Positions 39,901-51,727 of a stretch of DNA of 64,000 nt are shown in pieces; position 1 is the first letter of the stretch; the number at the start of each line of letters is the position of its first letter. Source of the stretch: Pyrenopolyporus hunteri (Eukaryota; Ascomycota; Sordariomycetes; Xylariales; Hypoxylaceae); assembly GCA_902806595.1 (NCBI GenBank), contig CADCXC010000038.1:3782001-3846000 (forward strand), read 5' to 3'. The notes below the pieces were generated by a model, which was given only the letters and a program-made list of their open reading frames with translations, made no database searches and was not told the origin of the DNA. The translations under genes were made by a program, and so were the position numbers.

Positions 39901-41112
39901 ATTTTCATTCGAGTAAAATTATTTAAAAACTTTTATATTAATATTATTAATACGAAAACGTATTAATTTGTTTCGTATATTTTATTTATTATTTTATAAA
40001 TTTAATTAATATTATATTTAATATTAATTTTTACATTTTAAAGAAACGATTTTTTTTATAAAAAAAGTTTTATAATTGAAAAAAACTTTCGTTTTAACTT
40101 TCGTTTTTTTTATACGATCGTTATAATTATTATTATTAATAGATTTCGAAAATAGTAATAAATTAAATATTAAATCGTCGTTTAAAATATCTTAACGATA
40201 AAATTTTCGACTTTTATAATATTTTTTTTCGTCGTTATTAATATTTTACGAATATATATTATCGTTATTATTAAAATATATTATTCGTTTTTAAAAAACG
40301 GAAAAATATTTTCGAAACGTTTAATTTTATATAAATCGAAAACGTTTATTATTTCGAAAATTATTCGATTCGTTTTAAATATAAATAATAGGTGTAAAAA
40401 AAATCGTAAATATTAATCGAATAAATTACGTAAAAATAATAGGTATTTTTTCGACGTTTTTAATTTAGCGGATAAAAATATTAACCGACTCGATGTTCGA
40501 TTTAAATATACGTAATATCGAAATATTAAAAATAAATTAAACGAATTATACGAAAAAAAATTAACGATTAAAATCATATAAAGTTTAATATTTACGATTA
40601 TAATATAAAGATTTTTATTCGAAAATATATTAAGGTCGTAAATAAAATATATATATTATTAATATATATTGTTTCTTTTCGAATTTAAAAAAAAAAATTA
40701 ACTTTTTTTTATTAATTATCGCATAAATATTAATACGAAAAAAAAATATATTATTTAATTTATCGATTTTCGAATATATCGTTAAATTTTTTAAATAACG
40801 GTTTATCGTATTATTAATAAATTAAATATTAATAATTTTAGATATAATATACGTTTATTCGAAATCGTAATAAAACGAAAAGATTTTATAACATTTATTA
40901 CGGATATAGACGATTTCGTTATTTTTTTTCGATAAGATATAAAATTTACGAAAAAATATATTATAAATTCGAAAGGTTTATTATAAATACGGTAAATTAC
41001 CGTAAAAAAATATTTAATAATCGAAAATTAAAACGATTAAATAAAATTTTAAAATAATATTAATATTAAAATTATATTATAATTTAATACGATTAATTTA
41101 ACTTATTAAATA

Positions 41113-41260
41113 ATTAACATCGAAGTTCCGGCCGATTACGCCGTCGAAACCTATATATAAAACCGCGATTTTTTGAATCGTAGTTTAATTTTTTTTTTTT
41201 TTTTTATAATATTAACGAAATTTAATTCTTAATTTTCGATATTATATATCGTATTAAATA
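41113..41260 (+). repeat. Repeat family 2 (LTR-like), copy 3
   Basis: GAAGTTCCGGCCGATTACG, then CTATATATAAAACCGCGATT, a poly-T tract and TATAATATTAACGAAATTT. Better preserved than copies 1 and 2. It lies about 8.7 kb after copy 2, and copy 4 lies inverted about 0.9 kb downstream. Confidence 0.7.
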
Positions 41261-42124
41261 ATTAATAAAATAAAATAAACTTACGTTTAAATTTTATTTA
41301 AATATAAAAATAATATATTTTAATTTAAAAAATACCGTTATTAAATCGTAAAAAAAGGATTACGATAATAAGATTTTTAAATATAGTTAAAAAAGTTTTA
41401 AATTTATTATTTAAATTCGATTAATATATATTTAATTAAACGTTTTTAATAATAATATAATAAATATAATAAATAAAATTAAAATCGATATTTTCATTAT
41501 TTAAAATAAAAAATTATAATAATGTTAAATACGTATTAAAATATTTAAAATAATAAATTTTAATAAAAAGTAACGTATTTTTATCGATAAAATTTTTATT
41601 TAAATCGTTTTAATCGAAATCGAAATTAAAAAGATTAATAAAAAGCGATATAAGTGGTATAAAAACCGGCTTTAAATTTATAATAAAAATATATAATATC
41701 GAAATAATAGTTATAAAGTTAAAAAGTTATAAAAGTTAAATTATTTTAAAAAATAAAGTTTAAATAAAATTAAATATTATTATAAGTTAATAATATCGTT
41801 TTAAATAATGGAGTTAATTATATAATTTTCTTTAAAATAAATTTAATTAATTCGAATAATAAAATAAACGATATTATAAAAATTTTAATAAAATGTAATT
41901 AATATTATTAAATTCGTATTTAAATAAATTTTAAAATTATATAAATAATAAATTAATGCGATTATTATAATTAAAGTTATTAAAATAATTATAAAATTAT
42001 CGAATAAAAAATAATATATATATATATCGTTTATCGTATATAATATATCGTTTATTTTTTATAAAATATTATAAATTTAAAATTAATTTATTATAAAATT
42101 AATTAAATCGTATTATAAATTTAT

Positions 42125-42285
42125 TATTACCTTAATACGGTATGTAATATTAAAGATTAATAATTAAATTTTATTAATATTATAAAAAAGAAAAAAAAAA
42201 AAATTAAATCGCGGTTCGAAGAATCGCGGTTTTATATATAGATTTCGGCGGCGCATTCGACCGAAGCTTTAATGCCGGTTGTTTA
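42125..42285 (-). repeat. Repeat family 2 (LTR-like), copy 4, least mutated
   Basis: Read on the minus strand: AACCGGCATTAAAGCTTCGG, then GCGCCGCCGAAATC, TATATATAAAACCGCG, TTCTTCGAACCGCG, a poly-T tract and TATAATATTAATAAAATTT. The TATATATAAA box followed by a conserved leader suggests a promoter, as in an LTR U3/R region. It is the least mutated copy of this family and the best seed for a search. Confidence 0.7.
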
Positions 42286-45200
42286 ATAAGGTTAGGCTTA
42301 TCGTACCGAATTGTAATATACTTAATATTAAATAAAATATAATCGAAATTATTAAATTCGTATTAACGAACGTTTTAAAACGATGTAAATTATTAATTAA
42401 TACGATATTTATAAAAATTATTAAAATAATTATAAAAATATTACGAAAATAGAAGCGGAAATTTATAATATATATCTCGTTTATATAAAAATAATTTATA
42501 GGGATAATTTTATTACTTTTTTTTTATAGGTTTTATTATTTTAAAAATTACGATTTAATTTTTATTTTTTTTTTTTTATAATATTAACGTAAAATATATA
42601 TTTATTAAATAAATAGGTATTTAAATAAAAAAGTAAGTAATTATTTAGGTAAGTATTTATTTATTTAAATAATTTTTTAAAATTTGAATTTATGATAATT
42701 TAAAATTAAAGTAAGTTTTCTATATAATTTAACATTTAATTATTTTTAATAATTTACTTAAATATTTATTTAAATATTTAACGTATTTTTTTATTATTTT
42801 ATTATTAAATTTACCATTTAAATTACGTTTTTTATTTATATATTAAATATATATATAATAAATATTAATAAATATAATTATTAAAACTGTTATAAAAGAA
42901 GGTTTAATTATTTTCGTAGTTATAATTAAACGTTAATAATTATTTTTAATATAATTATTTCTATTTATTTAATTAAAGTATTTAATTTCGTTATTTATTA
43001 TATATTAAATAAAAGTATTTCGCGTAGTAACGATATTATAATAATTAATTAATTATTATAATTAATAACATTATTACTTATATTACGTTTACGTTATATA
43101 TTTTATTATTAATATTTTATTCGAAGTAACTTTTTTTACGTTAATTTTATATACTTACCTTTTACGTATTACGAATTTTAAATGATTTTAATTTTATTTT
43201 CGAAATTAAAAAATTTTAATTATTTTAATCGTAATTAACGCGTTTATACCTTATTATATTATCATTTAAATATATTTATTATAATATATATTTCTTTAAC
43301 GAATAAAAATTTTAAGGTTTAAAAATTTTTTCGTATTTAATTAATAAAAGTTCGTTAATAATTAAAGTAAAGTAAAATATAATTATAAAATCGCATTTAA
43401 ATTAACCGTTTATTATTATTATCGTTTTTTAAAACTTTTAAAAAAATTACTATTAAAGTCGAAGTAATAAAAAAATTTAACGGTTATGTTTTTTCGACGT
43501 ATTAATTATCGTATATATTAATTATATTTTCGATATCGTTTTTTATATATTAAATAAATAATAAAATTAAAATTTTTATTAAAAAAAATTAAGATGTGGG
43601 AATAGATTTATCTTTAAAAAAATAATAATATAAATAAAAATTTACTTTAAAATAATATTTTAATAATATACTTATAAAATAATTTATAAAATAACGTTAC
43701 GTTTTAAACGTAGAATTAAATTTTCGTTTTTAGGATTAAAAACATATTTTATATAAAAGTTTTTTTAAATAAATACTTTTAAATTATTTTAATTAAATTT
43801 TTATTTTTTATTATTATAAACGTCGATTATTCGAAAAATATTAACGTTACATTATATTAATTAATATCGCGTCGTTTTTTTATATTTAACGTTATCGTTA
43901 AATACGAAATTATTGTTAATAATTAATTTTTTTAATAACTTATTTTATAAAATGTCGAGTTATAAAATAAATATATTAATTAAAAAAACGGGGAAATAAA
44001 AAGTTAAACTTTTAAAAGTTTAATTAAAATAATAAGTTTCGATATATTTAATTAAATAATAATAAATAATGCGTTAATAACGTTAAGTTTATATAATCGT
44101 AAAGTAAAATCGGGGATAAAAATAGGTACGAACGGTCGAAACGGGGTCGGTAAATTAAATATGAGTATATAATTAATGGATTTTTTTTTTTTATTTTAAT
44201 TTATTAAAAACCGAAAGTTAATTTTTTTAAAACCGTCGAATTAATTTATATTTTATTAGTAAAAATGATAAAATATAACTTCGTATTATTTTTATTATTA
44301 AAAATAATTCGAATATTAGGTTTATTTTTATCGTTTTCGAATAATAAAAATAATATAAATCGCGTTTAAAATTCGAAAAAATTATTAAATTTTATACTTT
44401 CGTTCGATTTATACCGTATATTCGAAATTATAAAGATTTTTTTTATTAATTATATCGTATATTAAATTTATTTTTTAGGTTAAAAAAAATTTACTTATAA
44501 AAATATATATTTATCGTTTATTAAATTAAATTAATTAAATGTTATATATTCGTAACGTCGAATTTAATTTTATTATATAAAAAATTATAAGTTAATAAAA
44601 ACCGTCGAAAGAAATTAATATTAATTAAATTGGGTATTATTATTTTAATTATAAAATAAATTTAAAAAATAAACGTAGTAATTTTTTAAATTACTTTTTT
44701 TTTCGATATTATATTTATTTTTAAAAAGTACGTTCGAATATATTTTTCGTTTATAATAAAATCGATAATCGATTTTATTTTAAAATTAAATGTTAATTGA
44801 AAAATGTTTTATTTGTTAAATATTACGATTTACGTATTTTTATTACGTATATAATAAACGTTAAATCGTTTTTTTAGGATAAAATAAACGGCGGTTATTA
44901 TTTAAATATTTATTAATGTTAATTAAATATTTTAAAAATTACTTTTAACGTTAATTTATTTAATCGTTTATTTTAATCGACGATTATTTAACGCGTTTTT
45001 ATTAATTATTAATCCATTAAATATATAAAAAAAAAAAATATTTAACCCTAAAAATAAACCTAAATAAAATATTTTAATATTATTTCGAAATTATATTTCG
45101 TATTATATAAAGTTTAAAAATAACGAAAAAGTATAAAAAAACGAGATTTATTTTAACCGCGTCGAATTTTCGAATGTCGTCGTTTAATAAAACGTAAATA

Positions 45201-47722
45201 TTAAATATTAAATAAATATTAAATTATTTTTATAATACATTTATATAAAATCGAAAATAATAAAAAATTTTTACCGTAATATTTATTAAAGTTTTTTTAT
45301 AAAATATATATCTTATTAAAAATATATTTTATTTTTATAAAACGAATATTTCCGTTAAGAATTTTTCGTAAAAATTAATATTTTTTATAAGTTTAAAGCG
45401 TATATAATTAATATATTAATTAATTTTCGAAGTTCGAAAAAAACTTAATTATTACGTTAAAAAAATATTTAAATAATAAAAAATTTTCCTCGAAATATAA
45501 AGTATATATCGATTAATAAAAATGGAAAATTAAAACCGTTTATAATAAAAAGGGATTTATTATTAAGTCGAATTAAATGTTTTTATAAATAAATTAATTA
45601 AATAAAAGGTTTTTCGATCGTAAAGTTAAATCTTATAATTATAATACGTTTTTTAACTTAATTACCGTATAAAAAATATAAAGTTAAAAAAAAATTAATA
45701 ATATAAAAAATATTAAAATTTAATAAAATTAATGTTAAATGTTTTTAAGTAATAAAATAATTATAAAAACGTTATACGATACGCGAATAAAATAAAACCC
45801 TTTTTTTTTTTTTCGTTTTTTTTTTAAAATTAACCTTTTTTATATACGTTTTTTTTTTATAAATTTATATATACATTCGAATCACATATATAAAATATAA
45901 ATACTTTTACTTAATAAATGTTATTTATATTATATAATAAATAATTAAAACTTCGATTAAATTTTATTAAAATATAATACGAATTAATAAGTATAATTTT
46001 TTTTAAAACTTATTTTTTATTAATACTCGTATTTAAAATATAAGTTAATTTAAAAATGATTAATATAAATATATTATTTTAAAAGTTATTACGCTTCGTT
46101 ATTATTTAAAATACGATTTAAAAGTTTTATTAATTTATTTTTAAACTATTATATATTTATATATTCGAATTATTCCCGTAACGCGTAACGTTAAAATTAA
46201 ATAAAATTTACATAAAATTATAAAATAATATATTCGTAATGTTTTATCCCTTTTAAATAATTTTATTCTTACTATTTTATTTTCTTTAATAATATAATAA
46301 AAATTCATTATTTAACGTATTTTTTTAAAAGAATATTATTTATTAATTACGTTAATTTTAATAAAAAAATTAAAACGTATCGTTTTATACGTTTAAATAT
46401 ACATATAAATAAGTAAATTTAATTTTTATAATTATATATAACTTTTATTAACGTTAAATAATTATTATTTTAATTATTAATATTTAATATATAATTATAA
46501 AAATTCGAACTTTTCATTTCGTTAATATCGTTTAAATATTATCGAATTAATAATATTTAAAATTTTATTATATTTTTTACTCGATTTTTCTTTAAAAAAT
46601 TAATTTAAAAAAAAGTTAATCTATCGAAAAATATCCGTCCTCGAATATAATATCGTATTTATTTTTAAAACCGAATTATCGATATTTTTAAACGAAAAAA
46701 TAAACCTATTAATTATATAAAAGTTTTCGGCCTTATTAATAATAAGTTAAATTTTAATTAAAATTAAATAAAAACTTTTAATTAAAATTTAACGAAAAAT
46801 TATTTTTTTTTTCGATTTATATTATACGTTTTTCGTTTATTTATTAATAACGATTATAAATAATTTAAAATAAAAGAAAATATCGATATATTCGATTATA
46901 TTACTTAAATTTTAACGAAAATTCGAAAAATATTTATTAATAAAATTATTAATTATATAATTAATGATTTAAATATATAATCATTTTTATTAAATCTTAT
47001 TAATATTATCGAATTTATTAAATTAATTATATCTATTTATAATTAAAAATTAAATAAACTTTATTTTTTAATAACTATATTTATAATCGAAGTTAAAAGT
47101 ATTATAAATTAAAATTTATATAATATTAATCGTTAATTAATAACTATAAAAATAAGTTTTAATTAAATTATTTTAATTAAATCGATTTTTAATAAATCTT
47201 AACCGTTTATATTATAATAATTAACATCGTTTTACCTTCGAAACGTATTTACACGAATTATAAAATAAAATAAAGCCTTTTTTAATATTATATTATCGTG
47301 TTTAATTATTTTTATAACGTTTACGTAAAATGTCATTATAATAACGATGAAAATAAATGTTCGCACCGATTTAATATATATTAAATTCGATATCGATTTA
47401 ATAAATTATTATTTTAATTATATTTAATAAACGTATTTAAACGTATTAAATCGGTCGGTATATTTAAAATAACCTTTATTTTATTATCGATATATATCGG
47501 CGACGAATAAATTATTTAATAATAATATATTTCGAATATTACGTTTAAAATAATTAAAAATTTTAAAGTATAATTATTTATTATAATAAATTAAATTAAA
47601 TAATTCGAACGTTAAAATTTAATAATAATATCGTAAGATAATTTCGTAAATAAATTAATTAAATAATTAATTCGAATTATATTTTAACATTTAAAATTAT
47701 AATAAAATAACTTTTAAATTTA

Positions 47723-47824
47723 TTATAATTATAATAGAAAATAACGTTAAAATATATTATAATTATAATAGTAAATAACGTTAAAATTTATTAATTATTA
47801 TAGTAACGGTTGGCGTTGATTGTA
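47723..47824. repeat. Three 34-bp tandem units at the right border of the RIP block
   Basis: Units begin at 47723, 47757 and 47791. The first two share ATAACGTTAAAAT; the third reads GTTGGCGTTGATTG at the corresponding place, consistent with a less mutated unit at the edge. Alignment of the third unit is approximate. Confidence 0.6.
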
Positions 47825-47853
47825 TAGTGGGGACGTAATATATATTTTATATA

Positions 47854-47925
47854 AACTGTGTAATTAGATTATAAAACCATGAGTTTTGGCGGTTTGGCGG
47901 TTTCGGGCATTTGGGCCAGGGTACA
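47854..47925 (-). repeat. Repeat family 1, copy D (essentially unmutated) at the block border
   Basis: Reads TTTTGGCGGTTTGGCGG then TTTCGGGCATTTGGGCC, where the internal copies read TTTTAACGGTTTAACGG and TTTCGAACATTTAAATT. Every difference across this aligned core is G-to-A or C-to-T. Orientation is as copy B. It reveals the pre-mutation sequence. A 71-codon open frame overlaps it (47847-48062, minus) but is not recognised. Confidence 0.8.
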
Positions 47926-48299
47926 GAGGCCGGAGCACTGTTAAAACCAACAGCTGCGTTAAAAAACCTAGACCAGCTTACGGTGTTTTTAGCTTCCCCC
48001 TTAACACTATTAACCCTAAATGTTAGCAGGCCATGGGCACCGAAACCAAATAGAGAATTCATAGTATTTTGAGTGAAAGATGAAAATCCTATATCTCCAA
48101 TTTTGATTTACCTATATACCTAGCTATAATTGGTGCTTACGTAGGGTAAAGGATTCCTGGAAAACAAGCGCTATAGTAAAGGAAAGGACTTTCCATAAAC
48201 TCGCAGTTAAGGGCGCGACACCTTAGAATTTATACAAGCTCGAATAAGCGCTTCTGTTGGGACCCAAGTAGACGTGATACCCCAATCCAACTTATTAAC
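47926..48299. other. Border region downstream of the P450 gene
   Basis: Composition returns to normal here. It contains the probable continuation of the unmutated repeat (to about 48060) and the 3' flank of the P450 gene. No other gene seen. Confidence 0.5.
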
Positions 48300-50180
48300 C
48301 TAGGAGATCGCAATGCGGGTAGCGATAGAACCTTTAATCGATTGGGGAACTATGAGATCGTGGTCATACTTTATATCCTCAAGCGTAGTTTCGTATAATT
48401 GAGCTCTTGGTATTATACGAAATGCCAAGGCAGCCGCCATGAGGAACAGTTCACAATACGCCAACCTAGAAGATGGAAGTTAGCATTTAAATATCTTAGA
48501 AGCCTCGTATATGAGAAAGAGGGGGAGGGGCATACTGAACGCCAAGGCACAACCTGGACCCTTTTCCGAAAGAAATTAGCATCTTTTCCAACGCATAATT
48601 AGGTTGACCGTTCACAATCCATCGCTCAGGTATAAATTCATCGGGGTTCGGGAATAATTCCTCGTTGCTGTGATTGATCACCGATGTCATACCAATCGAC
48701 GTGCCCTTAGGAATGACCCATTGAACACTGCCGTCTTTGCTCTTGTAAATCAAATTTTCGGTCCTCGCAATGCGAGCCGATCTATGCGAAACTCCAGGGG
48801 TTAGACGCAATGCTTCATGGATTACGGCCCATAAGTACGGACGCCGTTCTAGGTCGATCCATTTGAGATCGTGAGGATCAACCCCCTGCAGATCTTGCAT
48901 CAGGCGGGTGTAGATCTCCGGCTGGTCGAGAAGGTAGTACGTAATATAGGTGAGTGTCGCCTACAAGTTCGATTAGTTAGGGGGTATATGAGTAGTAAAC
49001 CCAGAACCTACAGCTGTGGTTTCCGTTCCGGCGGCCAATAAGTTAAATCCTTCTCCCGAAAGACGATACATGGACTTTTCCTCCTCCGGCAGTATATCCG
49101 ACTGCATCACCTCTGCAAACACTCTACCATTCTCAGGATTTTCCAAAGCCGCCTTGACATACTTTGGGATGACTTCTGTCATCCATCTCAACGTCATTTT
49201 TACGCTCTCGCTCGTATACTGGGCCAACAAGGGGGAAAACTGAGCAATCTTCCTAACGGGAGTATTATACCTCATTAGGTATGCGCTTTCGAAAAAGGAC
49301 TTGACCCAGGTCGCGAAGTTGGGCTCCCAACCTTCTTGGTCGATGAAGCCCATCGGTTCACCGAAAGCGTATTGGGATATAACTGTGAGACGCAAAAGTT
49401 AGGACTTTCCTAGGACCATATTTTGAGGCTTTTAATCAAAGATAGCAGAGAAAAGGAAAATCCGGGATGTAGTCTAGGACGCTTCAGTCTCCTAAACACG
49501 GATTGGAGTAAAGGAGCTAATATATAGCCCTAGGCTGCCACTCACTATCTGCAGTGAAACAGTTAAAGGCCTCCTTCACGTTGAATGGCTCCTTATTCGC
49601 AAAACGCAGCATCTTATCCACGGTGCGCTGCGTAAAGTCATACACCTCTTCTTCAAGCTTTAATACTTGCTGTCGCGAGAAGAATTTTGCAAAGGCGCCC
49701 TTTCGGATGCGGTGCAACTCATGGGGAACGGTTGAGAAACCAGTAACCGATACAGGGCCAGCAGCGCCAGTGTTTAAGTGATGCCACCACTTGTCCCTAA
49801 TACGGTTACCAGTGGCATAGATCTCATCGGTAAAATATGGATCGTTGCAGTGAAGCTCGTCCGGGTTGATCCTAACAATTGGACCTGTCATTCAACTAAT
49901 AAGCCTCTCATTATCTCATGCCGATAGAGTAATGGGAGATGATATACCCACCATACTTCTCGTGCATACGTCGGATCTCTCCGCCGTATCTCCCTGTTAA
50001 CCACCATTCGAAGTAAGCTTCGTATAAGTAGCTCGCAGCGGCCGCCTTGGGCCCCGGGAACCTATATAGAGGATGTAAAGGTGAGATGTTATACACGGCG
50101 ACAGCCACGTAGTACAGAACCCAAAGACCTAAGAGGACAAGAATATTATCCAAAGATATCGCCCCCCTAATGAAGTCCAT
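48300..50180 (-). CDS. Cytochrome P450 monooxygenase (509 aa, 5 exons)
   Basis: Exons 50180-49952, 49884-49546, 49382-49012, 48960-48536 and 48465-48300; introns of 67, 163, 51 and 70 bp; total 510 codons with stop, all phases consistent. The protein has an N-terminal membrane anchor (ILVLLGLWVLYYVAVAV) and a proline hinge (RFPGP). Then come the I-helix AAGTETT, the K-helix EALR (ExxR), PERW, and the heme loop FGKGSRLCLG with its cysteine ligand. The last exon gives LAYCELFLMAAALAFR, the expected L-helix, and ends IAIS. It therefore looks intact and functional, an ER-bound oxygenase dependent on P450 reductase. RINPDELH resembles fungal trichodiene-oxygenase/benzoate-hydroxylase-type P450s, but the substrate is unknown. 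ATG 50180 is preferred over a TTG two codons upstream. It stands alone between the RIP block and a transposon-like element. Confidence 0.92.
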
Positions 50181-50819
50181 GATCAACGATTGGCTTGACG
50201 TAGTGTTGGTTACAGAACGTTATTCTAGCTAACCTCGGGGTCATAGGGTAAAAAAGAGAGAAAAGAAGAACTACACCTACCATTATTCTCTGCTTACTTC
50301 TTCGCTGCCCTTATACAAATCTTACTCTCGATATCGTGGGCGCCGAGACGAGGGGAATCTTGTGAAGCCAATCATGCTTTGGGGAATTTTTAGGATACGC
50401 TACAGGGTCTTAGGGGCGATACTATAATATCTTCGACGGCTTCAACCGTACCCTGTTTAGGTTACATAGTTTTACGCCAAATCAAGACGTCAACGCCGTA
50501 TACTAGTATACTAACCCTCAACGGGAAGGATACGCCCGCCCATTAGCGTAATATCTGGCAGGGTCGCATCACTTACCCATACACTCCCGGCCGAGGGTTA
50601 GCGGGAATGCTGCACTAGCTTGGGAGAAGGAGACTACAGGCAAATACGCCTTCCAGGTACGAAGGGACCAGTCATATCCGTGCGCTTAATCGACCAGTCA
50701 AGTTACTTTGTTAATTCATTATACTTATCAATGATATTATAGAGCTCCTACACCAAGAGATAATGATGTGTGAATCATCATATAACAATATTGAATCGAA
50801 GCTAGTGGGCGGTTAGCTA
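50181..50819. other. Intergenic, 0.6 kb (P450 promoter side)
   Basis: Normal base composition. No supported gene, RNA or repeat apart from the TA dinucleotide at 50818-50819 next to the following element. Confidence 0.5.
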
Positions 50820-51709
50820 TGTACAAATCGTGTCCAGGAAGTCTTCGTACACTTTAATATTATACACTTTATATTTAAACACTTATAACTCAACCACTTT
50901 TAAATTAAATAAAATGAAAATTTATATATAATTAATTATAAGTGTTTTAAATATAGATTTAATTTTTTTGAATTTTTAAAACGTATATTTATAATGTTAT
51001 AAAATAATTAACGTTTTATATTTAATAATAAAATTTTTAACATTTTACACCGTAAATAATAACCGTAATAAACAATTTTTAAAAAATTAAAAATATTTAT
51101 AATTTAACTTAATTACCGAAAAGTTTAAATATAAAATTTCGAAGATTTTTATTAACGTTTTATATTTTTAATCAAATGTTAAATATATATTATATTTTAA
51201 TTTTATTTTTTATTTTTTATTTTTATTTTAACGAATTTTTTACTTTTCGCCGGGAAACTTTAATATTATATTTGAGATTTTATTTTACGTTTAAAAATAA
51301 TTTTTTAAAAATAATTAACTTAAATATATACGATATTATAATATTTATAAAAGTTTTTTTAAATTTATTTTTAAATACTTATTATTAACTTTTAAATAAT
51401 AAAAGTTATATTAATAAAAACTTCAAATTTTATATAATTTTATAAAAATTATAGTTATATATATAACGTATTAAATTAAAAGTTATTTACGATTAAAATT
51501 TTATTAATAAAAATAAAACAACGTATTTTTATTTCTATTTTTTTCAAAAATATAATTATCTTTATAAAAACCATACCGTTAAAATTAGTTAATTTTACTC
51601 TATTTAATAAAATTTATTCCAGATTTATAACGTTTAAAAGGGTGGAGTTATGAATTTTTATATTTAAAAAGGTTAGGTGTACGAAGACTTCCTGGATACG
51701 ATTTGTACT
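50820..51709. mobile_element. 890-bp non-autonomous DNA transposon-like element (TIR, TA target site)
   Basis: Terminal inverted repeats of 32 bp lie at 50821-50852 and 51677-51708, with one mismatch (position 12). Both begin GTACAAATCG and contain CCAGGAAGTCTTCGTACAC. A TA dinucleotide borders each side (50818-50819 and 51710-51711), with one unpaired T between it and each repeat. Weaker inverted similarity continues inside (TATAACTCAACCACTTTTAAA versus CATAACTCCACCCTTTTAAA). The core is strongly AT-rich and codes for nothing credible. Size, TIRs and TA duplication suggest a MITE or deletion derivative of a Tc1/mariner/pogo-type element (inference). The single TIR mismatch is a CpA-to-TpA change, as RIP would make. 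Confidence 0.8.
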
Positions 51710-51727
51710 TATATAACAACCATAGTG

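Larger units (their letters stand above)
15690..47805. repeat. 32-kb AT-rich, RIP-mutated repeat block (heterochromatin)
   Basis: Composition drops abruptly near 15,690 and recovers near 47,805. In 17101-17400 I counted 14 C and 15 G in 300 bases (about 9.7% GC). No open frame longer than about 70 codons exists in 32 kb, and the few short ones are low-complexity. Several repeat families inside, listed separately, occur in multiple diverged copies differing by C-to-T/G-to-A. This is the expected outcome of repeat-induced point mutation acting on nested transposons. Coding remnants are too mutated for me to name. Such blocks form centromeres, AT-isochores or subtelomeric islands in filamentous ascomycetes. 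Confidence 0.93.

Noticed and set aside
51176..51388. 70-codon frame in the TIR element, as a possible transposase
   Set aside because: Phe/Leu/Ile-rich low-complexity product with no DDE motif; the element is too short for a transposase.
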